This document shows positions 25,879 to 34,302 of a stretch of DNA of 64,000 nucleotides, in pieces. Position 1 is the first letter of the stretch, and every line of letters begins with the position of its first letter. The translations under genes were made by a program, and so were the position numbers. Origin of the DNA: JBDWFY01 sp039976075 (lineage in GTDB: Bacteria > Pseudomonadota > Alphaproteobacteria > Rhizobiales > Stappiaceae); assembly GCA_039976075.1 (NCBI GenBank), contig JBDWFY010000018.1, positions 342,450 to 406,449 of the forward strand. The letters are read 5' to 3'. The notes under the pieces are model-generated. The model was not told the DNA's origin, did not search any database, and saw only the letters and a list, made by a program, of their open reading frames with translations.

Positions 25879-27293
25879 TGCGGGCAATCGGTTGTATGAT
25901 GTCCTTGTCCGGTCTGCTTGTTCTTATGCCGGCCTTTGCCGAAGAGTACAAACCATGGGCCGAGCGGACAATTCTTGAGCATCTTCGGTTTGAAGATTTC
26001 GCCGGGAAAACTGCTGAAAGGCAGGATGCGCTCATCGACCGGGGACAGGCCCTCTTTGTCGCGAAGTTCACGGACCTGGATGGAGCCGGACGCCCGATGG
26101 CAACACAGGCCATTCTGGCAACCAAACGCCGCCGGCCGGCACCGCAAGACTTTCAACGATTATCCGGCCCCGACGCCAACTCCTGCGCCTCCTGCCACAA
26201 TGATCCGGCCGTTGGCGGTGCTGGACATTTTACAGCCAACGTCTTTGTCTCCGAAGGGTTTGAAAGCGCCGACTTTGATACCTCCGATCCGCAATTTTCA
26301 AATGAGCGGGGCACCAATGCATTACATGGCGCTGGCCTCGTAGAATTGCTGGCGCGTGAAATGACAGCAGACCTGCACTCTCAGCGCAAAGCAGCCCTTG
26401 CCGATGCGCGCCGGTCGGAGACACCCGTTGAGAAGGAACTGGTCTCAAAGGACGTCCGGTTCGGCTCGATCATCGCCAATCCTGACGGGACATTGGATGT
26501 CAGCAAAATAGAGGGCGTGGACACCGACTTGACCCTTCGTCCCTTTGGTCAGAAGGGCGTGTTTGCATCACTTCGGCAATTTACGGTCAATGCCATGAAC
26601 CACCACCATGGGATGCAGGCCGAAGAGCGCTTCGGTACCCAGTGGACCGGTTCGGCGGATTTCGACGAAGATCGCGTCGAGAGCGAGTTAAGCCGAGGAG
26701 ACATCTCCGCTCTCGTGGCCTGGCAGGCAACGTTAAAACCACCGGGACGTAACGGCGACATTCCAAGTGAATGGCAGCAAGCGTCCGAACGCGGTGAGGT
26801 GGTGTTCGCACAAGCAGGTTGCGCAGAATGCCATCGCCCAACCCTGCCCCTGAAATCTCTTTCATTTACCGATCCCGGCCCGTACGAAGTCGCAGGAACA
26901 TTACGCCCGGAAGAAACGTCAACAGGCATCGTGCACAACCTTGCCTTGGAAGAATGGTCCAAGTCCCTTGAGAGAGATGAGTATGGCAATTGGCTTGTGC
27001 CGCTTTTTGGCGATCTGAAAAGACATCGCATCTCGGGGAAACGCCAAAATGCTTTCGGCAACGAGTTGTTGGGACAGCGGTTCGTCGACCGGGACGTTTT
27101 TCTGACAACAGAGCTATGGGGTGTTGACACAACCGGCCCTTATGGCCATCGCGGCGATATCACAACGCTGGATCAGGCGATACTCAGTCACGGCGGCGAA
27201 GCGCTGAACTCTCGAGATGCCTATGCTGCGCTGCCGGACAAAGATCGAGACTCCCTTATCGCCTTTCTCAGAACATTGATAATTGAGCCATGA
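25878..27293 (+). CDS. Secreted di-heme oxidoreductase-like c-type cytochrome (DHOR family)
   Basis: 471 residues with a signal peptide (cleavage near AFAE, about residue 21-22). Two heme c attachment motifs are visible, CASCH (about 100) and CAECH (about 315), spaced as in the di-heme oxidoreductase family (COG3488; cytochrome c peroxidase/MauG relatives). Other conserved blocks are FGQKGVFASLRQFTVNAMNHHHG, where histidines may be distal ligands or active-site residues, and LWGVDTTGPYGHRGD near the end. It probably acts as a periplasmic electron-transfer or oxidase enzyme; the substrate is unknown. It is translationally coupled to the ROK regulator upstream and the CRTAC1 gene downstream (4-bp overlap). 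Confidence 0.85.
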   Translation: MRAIGCMMSLSGLLVLMPAFAEEYKPWAERTILEHLRFEDFAGKTAERQDALIDRGQALFVAKFTDLDGAGRPMATQAILATKRRRPAPQDFQRLSGPDANSCASCHNDPAVGGAGHFTANVFVSEGFESADFDTSDPQFSNERGTNALHGAGLVELLAREMTADLHSQRKAALADARRSETPVEKELVSKDVRFGSIIANPDGTLDVSKIEGVDTDLTLRPFGQKGVFASLRQFTVNAMNHHHGMQAEERFGTQWTGSADFDEDRVESELSRGDISALVAWQATLKPPGRNGDIPSEWQQASERGEVVFAQAGCAECHRPTLPLKSLSFTDPGPYEVAGTLRPEETSTGIVHNLALEEWSKSLERDEYGNWLVPLFGDLKRHRISGKRQNAFGNELLGQRFVDRDVFLTTELWGVDTTGPYGHRGDITTLDQAILSHGGEALNSRDAYAALPDKDRDSLIAFLRTLIIEP

Positions 27294-28972
27294 GTTTCCC
27301 AATGCTTATCCGTTTAACCGCATCCGGTGTGCTCGCCACAGCACTAACCGGCGCCTTGTACCTACCCGCTGCAGCTGAAAATGCAGCACAGATAACCACC
27401 AGCCCTGTTCCCAGATTTGTTGAAGAGGCCGCTGCAGCCGGTATCAACCATGTCTATGACGGCCCCTGGGAATATTTCGTGGGCGGTGGCGCAGCAGCAT
27501 TTGACTGCAACGGAGATCGTCGGTCAGACGTTTTTCTTGCTGGCGGTGCGGGCCCCGCCCGCCTGTTCATCAACAAATCTGCGACCGGCGGTCAATTGTC
27601 CTTTGAAGAGCAGGAACTGACCCTGAGCGAAAAAAACCTCAATAAAGTGCTCGGGGCCTATCCGCTTGATATCGACAATGACGGTCATACTGATCTTGCA
27701 GTGATGCGTGTGGGAGAGAACTTGCTTCTCAAGGGCGGCCCCGATTGCCAATTCGAAAACGCCAATCGAGCCTGGAGCTTCGACGGCGGGCGGGAATGGA
27801 CCACTTCCTTTTCAGCCGTCTGGGAGAAAGACAAACCTTTCCCGACACTTGCATTCGGCAACTATGTTGACCGGTCTGCTCCAGGGTCTCCCTGGGGGAC
27901 ATGCCACGACAACGTATTGGCCCGATCCAGGAATACAGAGAATAAGAGCAACGAAAAACCCGACTATTCCGAACCTCAATCCCTGACACCGGGACATTGC
28001 ACGCTTTCAATGATGTTCACCGACTGGAATCGCTCGGGCGAACCGGCGCTGCGTGTTTCCAACGATCGTCATTACTATCGCGGCGGCGAAGAGCAGTTGT
28101 GGTTCTTGCCGCCGGAACGCCCGGCGCGTCTGTATCGCCGCGCTGACGGATGGTCCCGTCTCAAAATCTGGGGGATGGGAATCGCCTCCCATGATCTGAA
28201 TGCCGACGGCTTTCCCGAGTACCTCCTCACCAGTATGGGAGACACCAAACTGCAGACACTGGATGAAGAAGCAGAAGAAGATCGTCCGGTTTATCGCGAT
28301 GTCGCCTATGAAAAGGGAGCAACGGCACACCGGCCCTACACGGGAGAAGAAATTCGACCCTCTACCGGCTGGCATGCCGACTTTCAGGACTTCAACAACG
28401 ACTCCCTGATCGATATCTATATTGCCAAAGGGAATGTGGAAGCGATGCCTGATTTTGCCGCCTATGATCCGGACAACCTTCTTCTGGGCAACTGGGAGAA
28501 CGGTTTTGCGGAAACGGGCAAGGAAGCCGGTATTGCCCTTGATCGCCGAGGCAGGGGAGCCGTGGTCGCCGATTTCAATCTTGATGGCCTCCAGGATCTG
28601 ATTGTTGTCAATCGCGCAGCCCCGGTCAGCGTCTTTCGAAATCAGGGGCAAAAAATTGACAATGCTCATGCACCGATCGGCAACTGGCTTGGCATTGAAC
28701 TCAAGCAGAAAGGATCAAATCCCAATGCCGTCGGAGCGCGTATCAGCGTCCGCATAGGAACACGCAGTCTCGTCAAAGATGTCGATATTGGCGGCGGGCA
28801 TGCGTCAGGGACGCTCGGCTTTGAACATTTTGGTCTCGGCACTGCTGAAAGAGCGCAAGTTCGAGTACGCTGGCCGGACGGATCATGGAGCCATGGCTAT
28901 CGCGTCTTCACCAATTCCTTTGTCGTGATTGAACGGGACAATCCCGACGCTATTCAGTGGCATCCACAGTAG
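27290..28972 (+). CDS. Secreted CRTAC1-family protein (FG-GAP repeats plus ASPIC/UnbV domain)
   Basis: 560 residues with a signal peptide (cleavage near AAAE, about residue 29-30). It contains several FG-GAP/VCBS-type calcium-binding loops: DCNGDRRSDVFLAGG, DIDNDGHTDLAVM, DLNADGFPEYLLT, DFNNDSLIDIYIAKG and DFNLDGLQDLIVV. These predict a beta-propeller. The C-terminal ~90 residues form an ASPIC/UnbV domain (NWLGIELKQKG, GARISVRIG, GGGHASG, VRWPDGSW). Such proteins are exported and possibly cell-surface or matrix associated; no bacterial function is well established. The ATGA overlap with the di-heme gene suggests the two products act together. Confidence 0.88.
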   Translation: MSFPMLIRLTASGVLATALTGALYLPAAAENAAQITTSPVPRFVEEAAAAGINHVYDGPWEYFVGGGAAAFDCNGDRRSDVFLAGGAGPARLFINKSATGGQLSFEEQELTLSEKNLNKVLGAYPLDIDNDGHTDLAVMRVGENLLLKGGPDCQFENANRAWSFDGGREWTTSFSAVWEKDKPFPTLAFGNYVDRSAPGSPWGTCHDNVLARSRNTENKSNEKPDYSEPQSLTPGHCTLSMMFTDWNRSGEPALRVSNDRHYYRGGEEQLWFLPPERPARLYRRADGWSRLKIWGMGIASHDLNADGFPEYLLTSMGDTKLQTLDEEAEEDRPVYRDVAYEKGATAHRPYTGEEIRPSTGWHADFQDFNNDSLIDIYIAKGNVEAMPDFAAYDPDNLLLGNWENGFAETGKEAGIALDRRGRGAVVADFNLDGLQDLIVVNRAAPVSVFRNQGQKIDNAHAPIGNWLGIELKQKGSNPNAVGARISVRIGTRSLVKDVDIGGGHASGTLGFEHFGLGTAERAQVRVRWPDGSWSHGYRVFTNSFVVIERDNPDAIQWHPQ

Positions 28973-29162
28973 AAAATGGGCTTGGTATTAAATCTCAGCG
29001 CCAGTCTTTGGCCGTTCAGTGTCATGTATTTTTTTCAAACACCTTACGGTCCAACCGCTCAATACATTGAATTAAAAGGATTTTTTATTCTTTTAGATAG
29101 CGCCCTATTAGATTGCGGCCTTAGTAAACGGAGGTTTTAGCCATTTGAGATGTGCCTTACAT

Positions 29163-30974
29163 TTACTCGTCAGAACCACTCAACCGGTAGGTTTCAATAG
29201 GCACAGTTCGACCCTTTACGTCAATGCTGCCTATTTTTTCCAGCGCATAATGGCCGGTAAATCGACTGACGGACTCCGCGCTGACTTGAGCAGTGACCAT
29301 GTCGCCCCGATCGATATCCCGGGCGCTGTTTTCAAGCCGTGATGCCACATTCACAGTGTCACCAATAACCGTATAGTTCATCCGTTCGGGCGCGCCGATA
29401 TTACCCACAACGAGCGGTCCGGAGTGAATACCAATCCTCATTCTAACTGCGGGTCGTCCATTCTTGCGACGTACCGCGTTGTCTGCATTAACGCGTTCGA
29501 TGATCCGCAATACTGCCCGGGCAGCGGCATCTGCATGATCGTCCATGGCTTCCGGCGCACCCCAAAATGCCATGACTGCATCACCGATATATTTGTCTAC
29601 CGTACCGCCTTCTTCAGTAATGCACTCCCAGAGCAGCGTTAAGTGCTCATTGATGAAATGGGCCGTGTCGCGTGCATTCATCCCCTCACACAGGCCGGTA
29701 AATCCGACGATATCAGTGAACATGACCGTCAGTTCCCGATCCTCGGAAAAATCTTCAGGCAGATTTTCGCTCACCAGACGAGACACAAGCTTTTTTGGCA
29801 CATAACGGGAGAATGCCTGCAACCCGTCCATCATCCCGTTGAGTGATTTGGAAAGATCGTCCATTTCCCTGATGACGCTACCGGGCAGTGCCGTGACATC
29901 GTCGAACTCGATTTTGCTGATAATCCCGGCATTGTGCGCCGCCGCCCTGATCGGTCGTGTGATCGCCCGGCTCATCAAAAATACGGCAACCAGTGCGAGC
30001 AGTAGTACCGCCAAACCGAGCCCCATGCTTCTCAGAAGAACTTCGAACGGTTCTGAATTTTCCGATGCACGCCTGTAGGTCCCGATTTTTATGTTAGTAG
30101 CGGCCGTCCGGACCGGCCAATCCTGGGTAGCAAGAAAGTACAGCTCGCCTCGATGCGTGAGCCCCTCCAGCGTTATTCCCTTTTCCTCCAATGCCGTCAT
30201 CCCCGGGATCGCGCGGCGAGCGCCGTTGTTCACTAAAATCGGATCGCCGAGTTCATCCACTGCAGGTAACACCATTTCGCTGGAAAACCCGATGGGACTA
30301 TCTGCAAGAAGGGGATGTGCGGCGACAAACTGGCCCGTATCATCAAGAATGAAGGAAACACTCCCGGTTTCGCCGCTCAGGTCGCGCATGAGAGATGAAA
30401 AGACTTCAAGGTCAAATGCACCCACAACAACACCTGACGCTTTTTCAGGGGTGAGAAAAGACCGTGCGATCAGCAAAACGCTGTCTTTGTGCAAAGGATC
30501 GAAGAACGGCCCGTCCCAGATCGTTTGGCCATGACCGGTTAGCGCCTGGCGAGCCAATTTTTCAATCGCCGGCCAATGTTCCTCGCTGAAGGCATAAAGT
30601 TTGGGTTTCCCTCGCTCGACCGTGGAGGAGACCCCGAATCCCTTGAGCTTGTCATTCAGTACATAAACGCGATTCAGACCTTTTTCTGCCGCGAGCGTGC
30701 CTTTGAGAAAATCAGCCAGACGATGCACTTCAATCAGATTTTGCTCACCGGCCATCAGACTTCGGGCAATCACCTCAATATGGAGGTAGGCTTCTTCCAC
30801 CTCACTATCCACGGCAACGCCGATGGCGTTCAGATTGAGCTCGATGATGCGTCCACCGAGGTTTGTAATCAGCTTTCGACCCGAAAAGTAATTGATTGCC
30901 AATGACGCGCCAACAGCCAGAAAAATCAATGTCGCAAGGCTACCAAGCAACGTTGGCATCAAACGAAATCGCAC
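29163..30974 (-). CDS. Adenylate/guanylate cyclase with Cache-like sensor and HAMP
   Basis: 603 residues. A transmembrane helix (about 10-30), an extracytoplasmic Cache-like sensor (about 35-310, with GAFDLEVFSSLM and SFILDDTGQFVAAHPL), a second membrane helix (about 315-335) and HAMP (RAITRPIRAAAHNAG) are followed by a class III cyclase domain. Catalytic residues are visible: metal Asp in MFTDIVGFT, Lys and Asp in TVDKYIGDAVM, and the NYTVIGDTVNVASRLE block with transition-state Asn and Arg. It probably makes cAMP in response to a small extracytoplasmic ligand. It uses a GTG start at 30974 with GGGGGAGA upstream. It is convergent with the CRTAC1 gene and otherwise stands alone. Confidence 0.92.
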   Translation of the reverse strand: MRFRLMPTLLGSLATLIFLAVGASLAINYFSGRKLITNLGGRIIELNLNAIGVAVDSEVEEAYLHIEVIARSLMAGEQNLIEVHRLADFLKGTLAAEKGLNRVYVLNDKLKGFGVSSTVERGKPKLYAFSEEHWPAIEKLARQALTGHGQTIWDGPFFDPLHKDSVLLIARSFLTPEKASGVVVGAFDLEVFSSLMRDLSGETGSVSFILDDTGQFVAAHPLLADSPIGFSSEMVLPAVDELGDPILVNNGARRAIPGMTALEEKGITLEGLTHRGELYFLATQDWPVRTAATNIKIGTYRRASENSEPFEVLLRSMGLGLAVLLLALVAVFLMSRAITRPIRAAAHNAGIISKIEFDDVTALPGSVIREMDDLSKSLNGMMDGLQAFSRYVPKKLVSRLVSENLPEDFSEDRELTVMFTDIVGFTGLCEGMNARDTAHFINEHLTLLWECITEEGGTVDKYIGDAVMAFWGAPEAMDDHADAAARAVLRIIERVNADNAVRRKNGRPAVRMRIGIHSGPLVVGNIGAPERMNYTVIGDTVNVASRLENSARDIDRGDMVTAQVSAESVSRFTGHYALEKIGSIDVKGRTVPIETYRLSGSDE

Positions 30975-31203
30975 GATCCGTCTCCCCCACTACAATTGAC
31001 GCGACCTCAAACGACCAATTTGCAGATCGACATTCTACCCATCGCACAAACCGGCAAATAGCACTTACATTTTATTTTACTTCAAACGAACGCACGTCCC
31101 GCCGACGCGCCCCAGAATCGTTGGATTTAGACATTAACCAGTTGAATTTAATTAACTTTACAGTTCATCCAATTCCAACCTCGTACAGAAACAAAGTGCG
31201 CAA

Positions 31204-31860
31204 TCACGTATCGCCGCTGAACAATCCACTTATGAACACGCTCATAAGCGTCTTTTCAGCCTCCTTTGCAATCGTAGGACCCGCTCCTGCGCGCCCCATG
31301 ACAGCCTCGATCTGAACCTGAAAATCCGCATAGTGTTGAGTTGTCGCCCAGATCATGAATACCAGATGTACCGGATCGACCCGAGCCATCTTACCTTCGT
31401 CGATCCAGCCCTGGATGACGGCGCATTTCCGCTCAACAAGCTCTTTCAAACTTCCAGACAAGACAGGTTGGATGTGCGGCGCCCCGTTCAGGATTTCCTG
31501 AGCAAACAATCGTGACGCTTTGGGGTGTTGCCGAGACAACTCCAGTTTACGGCGAATATAGGAACTGATTTCTTCCTGCGGATCACCGGCAGGATCAAGC
31601 TCCACCAATGGCGTCAACCAGTCCTTCAGCGTCTGCTCCAGCACGGCAAGATAGATATCTTTTTTGCTCTTGTAATAATAAAGCATGTTGGGTTTGGACA
31701 TCCCCGCACGGGTAGCAATCACATCGATTGTCGCCCCGCGGAATCCAAACTCTGCAAAAGTCTCCAGCGCGGCCTCACCTATTTTTCGCTGGTTTTCCGC
31801 CTGGATACGGGTGGGTTTCTTTTCCGGGTTCTCACTGGTGTTGTTCAAAACGTCACTCAT
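31204..31860 (-). CDS. rutR: TetR-family regulator, RutR-like (copy 1)
   Basis: 218 residues. The N-terminal TetR helix-turn-helix (ATIDVIATRAGMSKPNMLYYYKSK) is followed by a YcdC/RutR-type C-terminal domain. The helix with WATTQHYADFQVQI and the stretch SRLFAQEILNGAP strongly resemble E. coli RutR, the uracil/thymine-responsive repressor. It lies next to a complete pyrimidine degradation locus and two near-consensus RutR boxes, so pyrimidine sensing is a reasonable inference. ATG 31860 overlaps the stop of the upstream regulator gene (ATGA), so the two regulators are cotranscribed. Of the two paralogues this copy seems closer to E. coli RutR, judged by eye. Confidence 0.82.
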   Translation of the reverse strand: MSDVLNNTSENPEKKPTRIQAENQRKIGEAALETFAEFGFRGATIDVIATRAGMSKPNMLYYYKSKKDIYLAVLEQTLKDWLTPLVELDPAGDPQEEISSYIRRKLELSRQHPKASRLFAQEILNGAPHIQPVLSGSLKELVERKCAVIQGWIDEGKMARVDPVHLVFMIWATTQHYADFQVQIEAVMGRAGAGPTIAKEAEKTLMSVFISGLFSGDT

Positions 31861-32531
31861 TCAAAGGAATCCGGATCGCGCGTGTCTGCTCTGTTGTCAC
31901 GTGAATCATACGCGCCAATACCTCGTAAGATAATCTCAGTTACCGTCCGCTTTGCGTTTTCAAACTGGCGGTCTGTTAGTGGTTTACCCCCGTTTAGCGT
32001 ATCGATCTGATGATTGAAATCCGCATAATGCTGAGTGGTCGACCAGATCATGTATAGCAGATACTCCGGATCGACCGGTTTGATGGCGCCGGCCGTAATC
32101 CATCGGCGAATAATTGCGACTCGACTGTCAGTCCATTCGCGCAATATCGTCTCAAGATAGTCCTGGATAACGGGTGCTCGGTGCAAAATCTCATTGGCCC
32201 AGACTTTTGAGCCCATGGGATATTTTCTCGAGATGTCCATTTTCTTGCTGATGTAACTGGAGAGCGCTTCCACCGGGTCATCGCAATCGTCGAACGAGTT
32301 GGCCGCTTCAAGCCAAATGTTGAAAATGCGTTCCACAACACATCGATAAAGGGCTTCCTTTGTAGGAAAGTAATAGTGGAGATTGGCTTTGGGGATGCCT
32401 GCTTCTTCGGCGATCTGGCCTGTAGTTGCACCCCGAAATCCGTGCTCGGCAAATATCCTTTCCGCCGCCTCGAGAATAAGGCGTTCGTTTTCTTCCCTTA
32501 CGGATGGTCTATTTGCGTTTTTTTGCGCCAT
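31857..32531 (-). CDS. TetR-family regulator, RutR-like (copy 2)
   Basis: 224 residues with a TetR helix-turn-helix (ATTGQIAEEAGIPKANLHYYFPTK) and a RutR-type C-terminal domain bearing WSTTQHYADFNHQI and SKVWANEILHRAP. It is a paralogue of the following gene, diverged in both the recognition helix and the ligand domain. ATG 32531 is taken over a TTG three bases upstream; no clear ribosome site precedes either. It lies immediately downstream of two RutR boxes (32573-32620) that it or its partner should bind, giving autoregulation as well as control of the divergent catabolic operon. Confidence 0.82.
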   Translation of the reverse strand: MAQKNANRPSVREENERLILEAAERIFAEHGFRGATTGQIAEEAGIPKANLHYYFPTKEALYRCVVERIFNIWLEAANSFDDCDDPVEALSSYISKKMDISRKYPMGSKVWANEILHRAPVIQDYLETILREWTDSRVAIIRRWITAGAIKPVDPEYLLYMIWSTTQHYADFNHQIDTLNGGKPLTDRQFENAKRTVTEIILRGIGAYDSRDNRADTRDPDSFE

Positions 32532-32572
32532 CAACGTGATCAGATTTTGAACTTACGGGTTAAAAAATATCC

Positions 32573-32588
32573 TTGACCATTTGGTCAA
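32573..32588. promoter_or_regulatory. RutR box 1, perfect match
   Basis: TTGACCATTTGGTCAA fits the E. coli RutR consensus TTGACCAnnTGGTCAA at every fixed position. It lies 41 bp upstream of the first regulator start and about 350 bp before the aminotransferase. The match is seen directly; the consensus is from published RutR work as I recall it. Confidence 0.85.
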
Positions 32589-32604
32589 GTCTTCATATCG
32601 TTAC

Positions 32605-32620
32605 TTGACCAGTTGGTCAG
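32605..32620. promoter_or_regulatory. RutR box 2, one mismatch
   Basis: TTGACCAGTTGGTCAG is the RutR palindrome with a single change at the last base. It lies 32 bp from box 1 start to start, about three helical turns, so two dimers would sit on the same DNA face. Confidence 0.82.
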
Positions 32621-32939
32621 GTTGGCGCCTGATTATTTGGTAGCAAGTGCACAGCAACAACGCAAGAATGATGACGAAAAAACCGTATATCTACCGTGCA
32701 CTGCCGACGATTGAGCCATAATGGAACGCAATGAATGGGCGTTTTTGCATGGTGTTCAGATCAACTTGGAAACAGACAACAAATGTCAGAGGATCAGCGA
32801 ATATAGCACTTTTTAAGTATTGATCCGATTACCAACCGTCATACGCAGTGGCTTAAAAAGACAGACGGCAGTCGGAAAATGCTGATCGGGAGACACCACG
32901 ACGACCAATTGGCTAAGTGGTGTTGTGGAGGGAGGAAAT
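32621..32939. other. 319-bp untranslated upstream region of the pyrimidine operon
   Basis: No supported gene. It contains the promoter and leader of the plus-strand operon. The distance from the RutR boxes to the first start codon leaves room for a long 5' leader. I find no convincing riboswitch-like fold by eye. Confidence 0.5.
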
Positions 32940-34292
32940 ATGGTCAGTTCAACAGGTGCCGGCCTGGTGGGGAACAAAAGTCTGAGTACCAACAATCTGG
33001 ACGCTTTCTGGATGCCGTTTACTGCCAATCGGCAGTTCAAGAAAAACCCGAGGCTCTTCGTTAGTGCCAAAGACATGCATTACACCACCGACGATGGTCG
33101 GCAGGTTCTGGATGGCACGGCGGGTTTGTGGTGCTGCAATGCCGGCCACGGCCGCGAAAAAATAGTCAAGGCAGTTCAGTCGCAGGTCGCTGAACTGGAC
33201 TACGCGCCAGCCTTCCAGATGGCGCATCCCAAGGCCTTCGAACTGGCGGCGAGATTGTCGGCGATTGCTCCAAGTCCACTGGACCATATCTTCTTCACCA
33301 ATTCCGGATCTGAAAGCGTTGAGACAGCATTAAAAATTGCACTGGCTTATCAGCGGGCCCGGGGTGAGGGAACGCGCACCCGCCTGATTGGGCGCACGCG
33401 TGGCTATCATGGCGTCAATTTCGGTGGCATTGCCGTCGGTGGTATCGTTGCCAATCGGAAAATGTTCGGCACGCTGCTGACCGGTGTCGATCACATCAGA
33501 GATACCCACGACCTTGAGAAGAACGCCTTCACGCGCGGTGTTCCGGACCATGGTGCTGAACGCGCCGAAGACCTGATAGAATTGATCAAACTGCATGACG
33601 CTTCAACAATAGCGGCAGTCATTGTCGAACCGGTCGCCGGATCCACAGGTGTTCTGGTGCCGCCAACGGGATATCTGGAACGCCTGCGCCAGATCTGCGA
33701 TGAACATGATATTCTGCTCATATTTGACGAAGTCATCACTGGTTTTGGACGCTTGGGTGCGCCATTTGGTGCGGACTATTTCGGTGTGACGCCAGATCTG
33801 ATTACGACGGCGAAAGGGATTACCAGCGGTGTGATACCCATGGGCGCGGTCTTTTGTTCCAAAAAAATCCATGACGCTTTCATGAATGGTCCGGAACATA
33901 TGATCGAACTGTTCCACGGCTACACATACTCGGCAAACCCGATGGCCTGCGCTGCCGCGTTGGCAACGCTGGATGTCTATGAGGATGATGGACTTTTGAC
34001 CAGAGCAAGCGAGCTTGCAGACTACTGGGAAGACGCCGTTCATTCGCTGAAAGACTGTCCGCATGTCATCGATACACGTAATTTGGGTCTGATCGGCGCC
34101 ATTGAACTCACACCAATTGCCGGAGAGCCAACCAAGCGCGCTTTCTCGGCCTTCCTGAAGGCGTATGACGAGGGCATTCTTATCCGCACGACCGGCGATA
34201 TCATTGCTCTCTCCCCGCCGTTGATCATCAGCAAAGCGCAGATCGACGAGTTGTTTACAAAACTACGCACAGTGTTGCATCAGATTGACTGA
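32940..34292 (+). CDS. Omega-amino acid:pyruvate aminotransferase (beta-alanine aminotransferase type)
   Basis: 450 residues, class III PLP aminotransferase. The substrate and cofactor regions TNSGSESVETALKIAL, GRTRGYHGVNFGG and IFDEVITGFGRLG are present, as is the PLP lysine in TTAKGITSGVIPMG. The N-terminal block LDAFWMPFTANRQFK is typical of beta-alanine/omega-amino acid:pyruvate transaminases. In this operon it should convert beta-alanine (from uracil) or 3-aminoisobutyrate (from thymine) to malonate or methylmalonate semialdehyde. ATG 32940 is preceded by GGAGGGAGGAAA. It overlaps nothing and is 10 bp from the next start. Confidence 0.93.
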   Translation: MVSSTGAGLVGNKSLSTNNLDAFWMPFTANRQFKKNPRLFVSAKDMHYTTDDGRQVLDGTAGLWCCNAGHGREKIVKAVQSQVAELDYAPAFQMAHPKAFELAARLSAIAPSPLDHIFFTNSGSESVETALKIALAYQRARGEGTRTRLIGRTRGYHGVNFGGIAVGGIVANRKMFGTLLTGVDHIRDTHDLEKNAFTRGVPDHGAERAEDLIELIKLHDASTIAAVIVEPVAGSTGVLVPPTGYLERLRQICDEHDILLIFDEVITGFGRLGAPFGADYFGVTPDLITTAKGITSGVIPMGAVFCSKKIHDAFMNGPEHMIELFHGYTYSANPMACAAALATLDVYEDDGLLTRASELADYWEDAVHSLKDCPHVIDTRNLGLIGAIELTPIAGEPTKRAFSAFLKAYDEGILIRTTGDIIALSPPLIISKAQIDELFTKLRTVLHQID

Positions 34293-34302
34293 GGAGACGA
34301 CC

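Noticed and set aside
28007..28669. 220-codon minus-strand frame opposite the CRTAC1 gene
   Set aside because: The plus strand encodes regular FG-GAP calcium loops; the antisense frame shows no domain.
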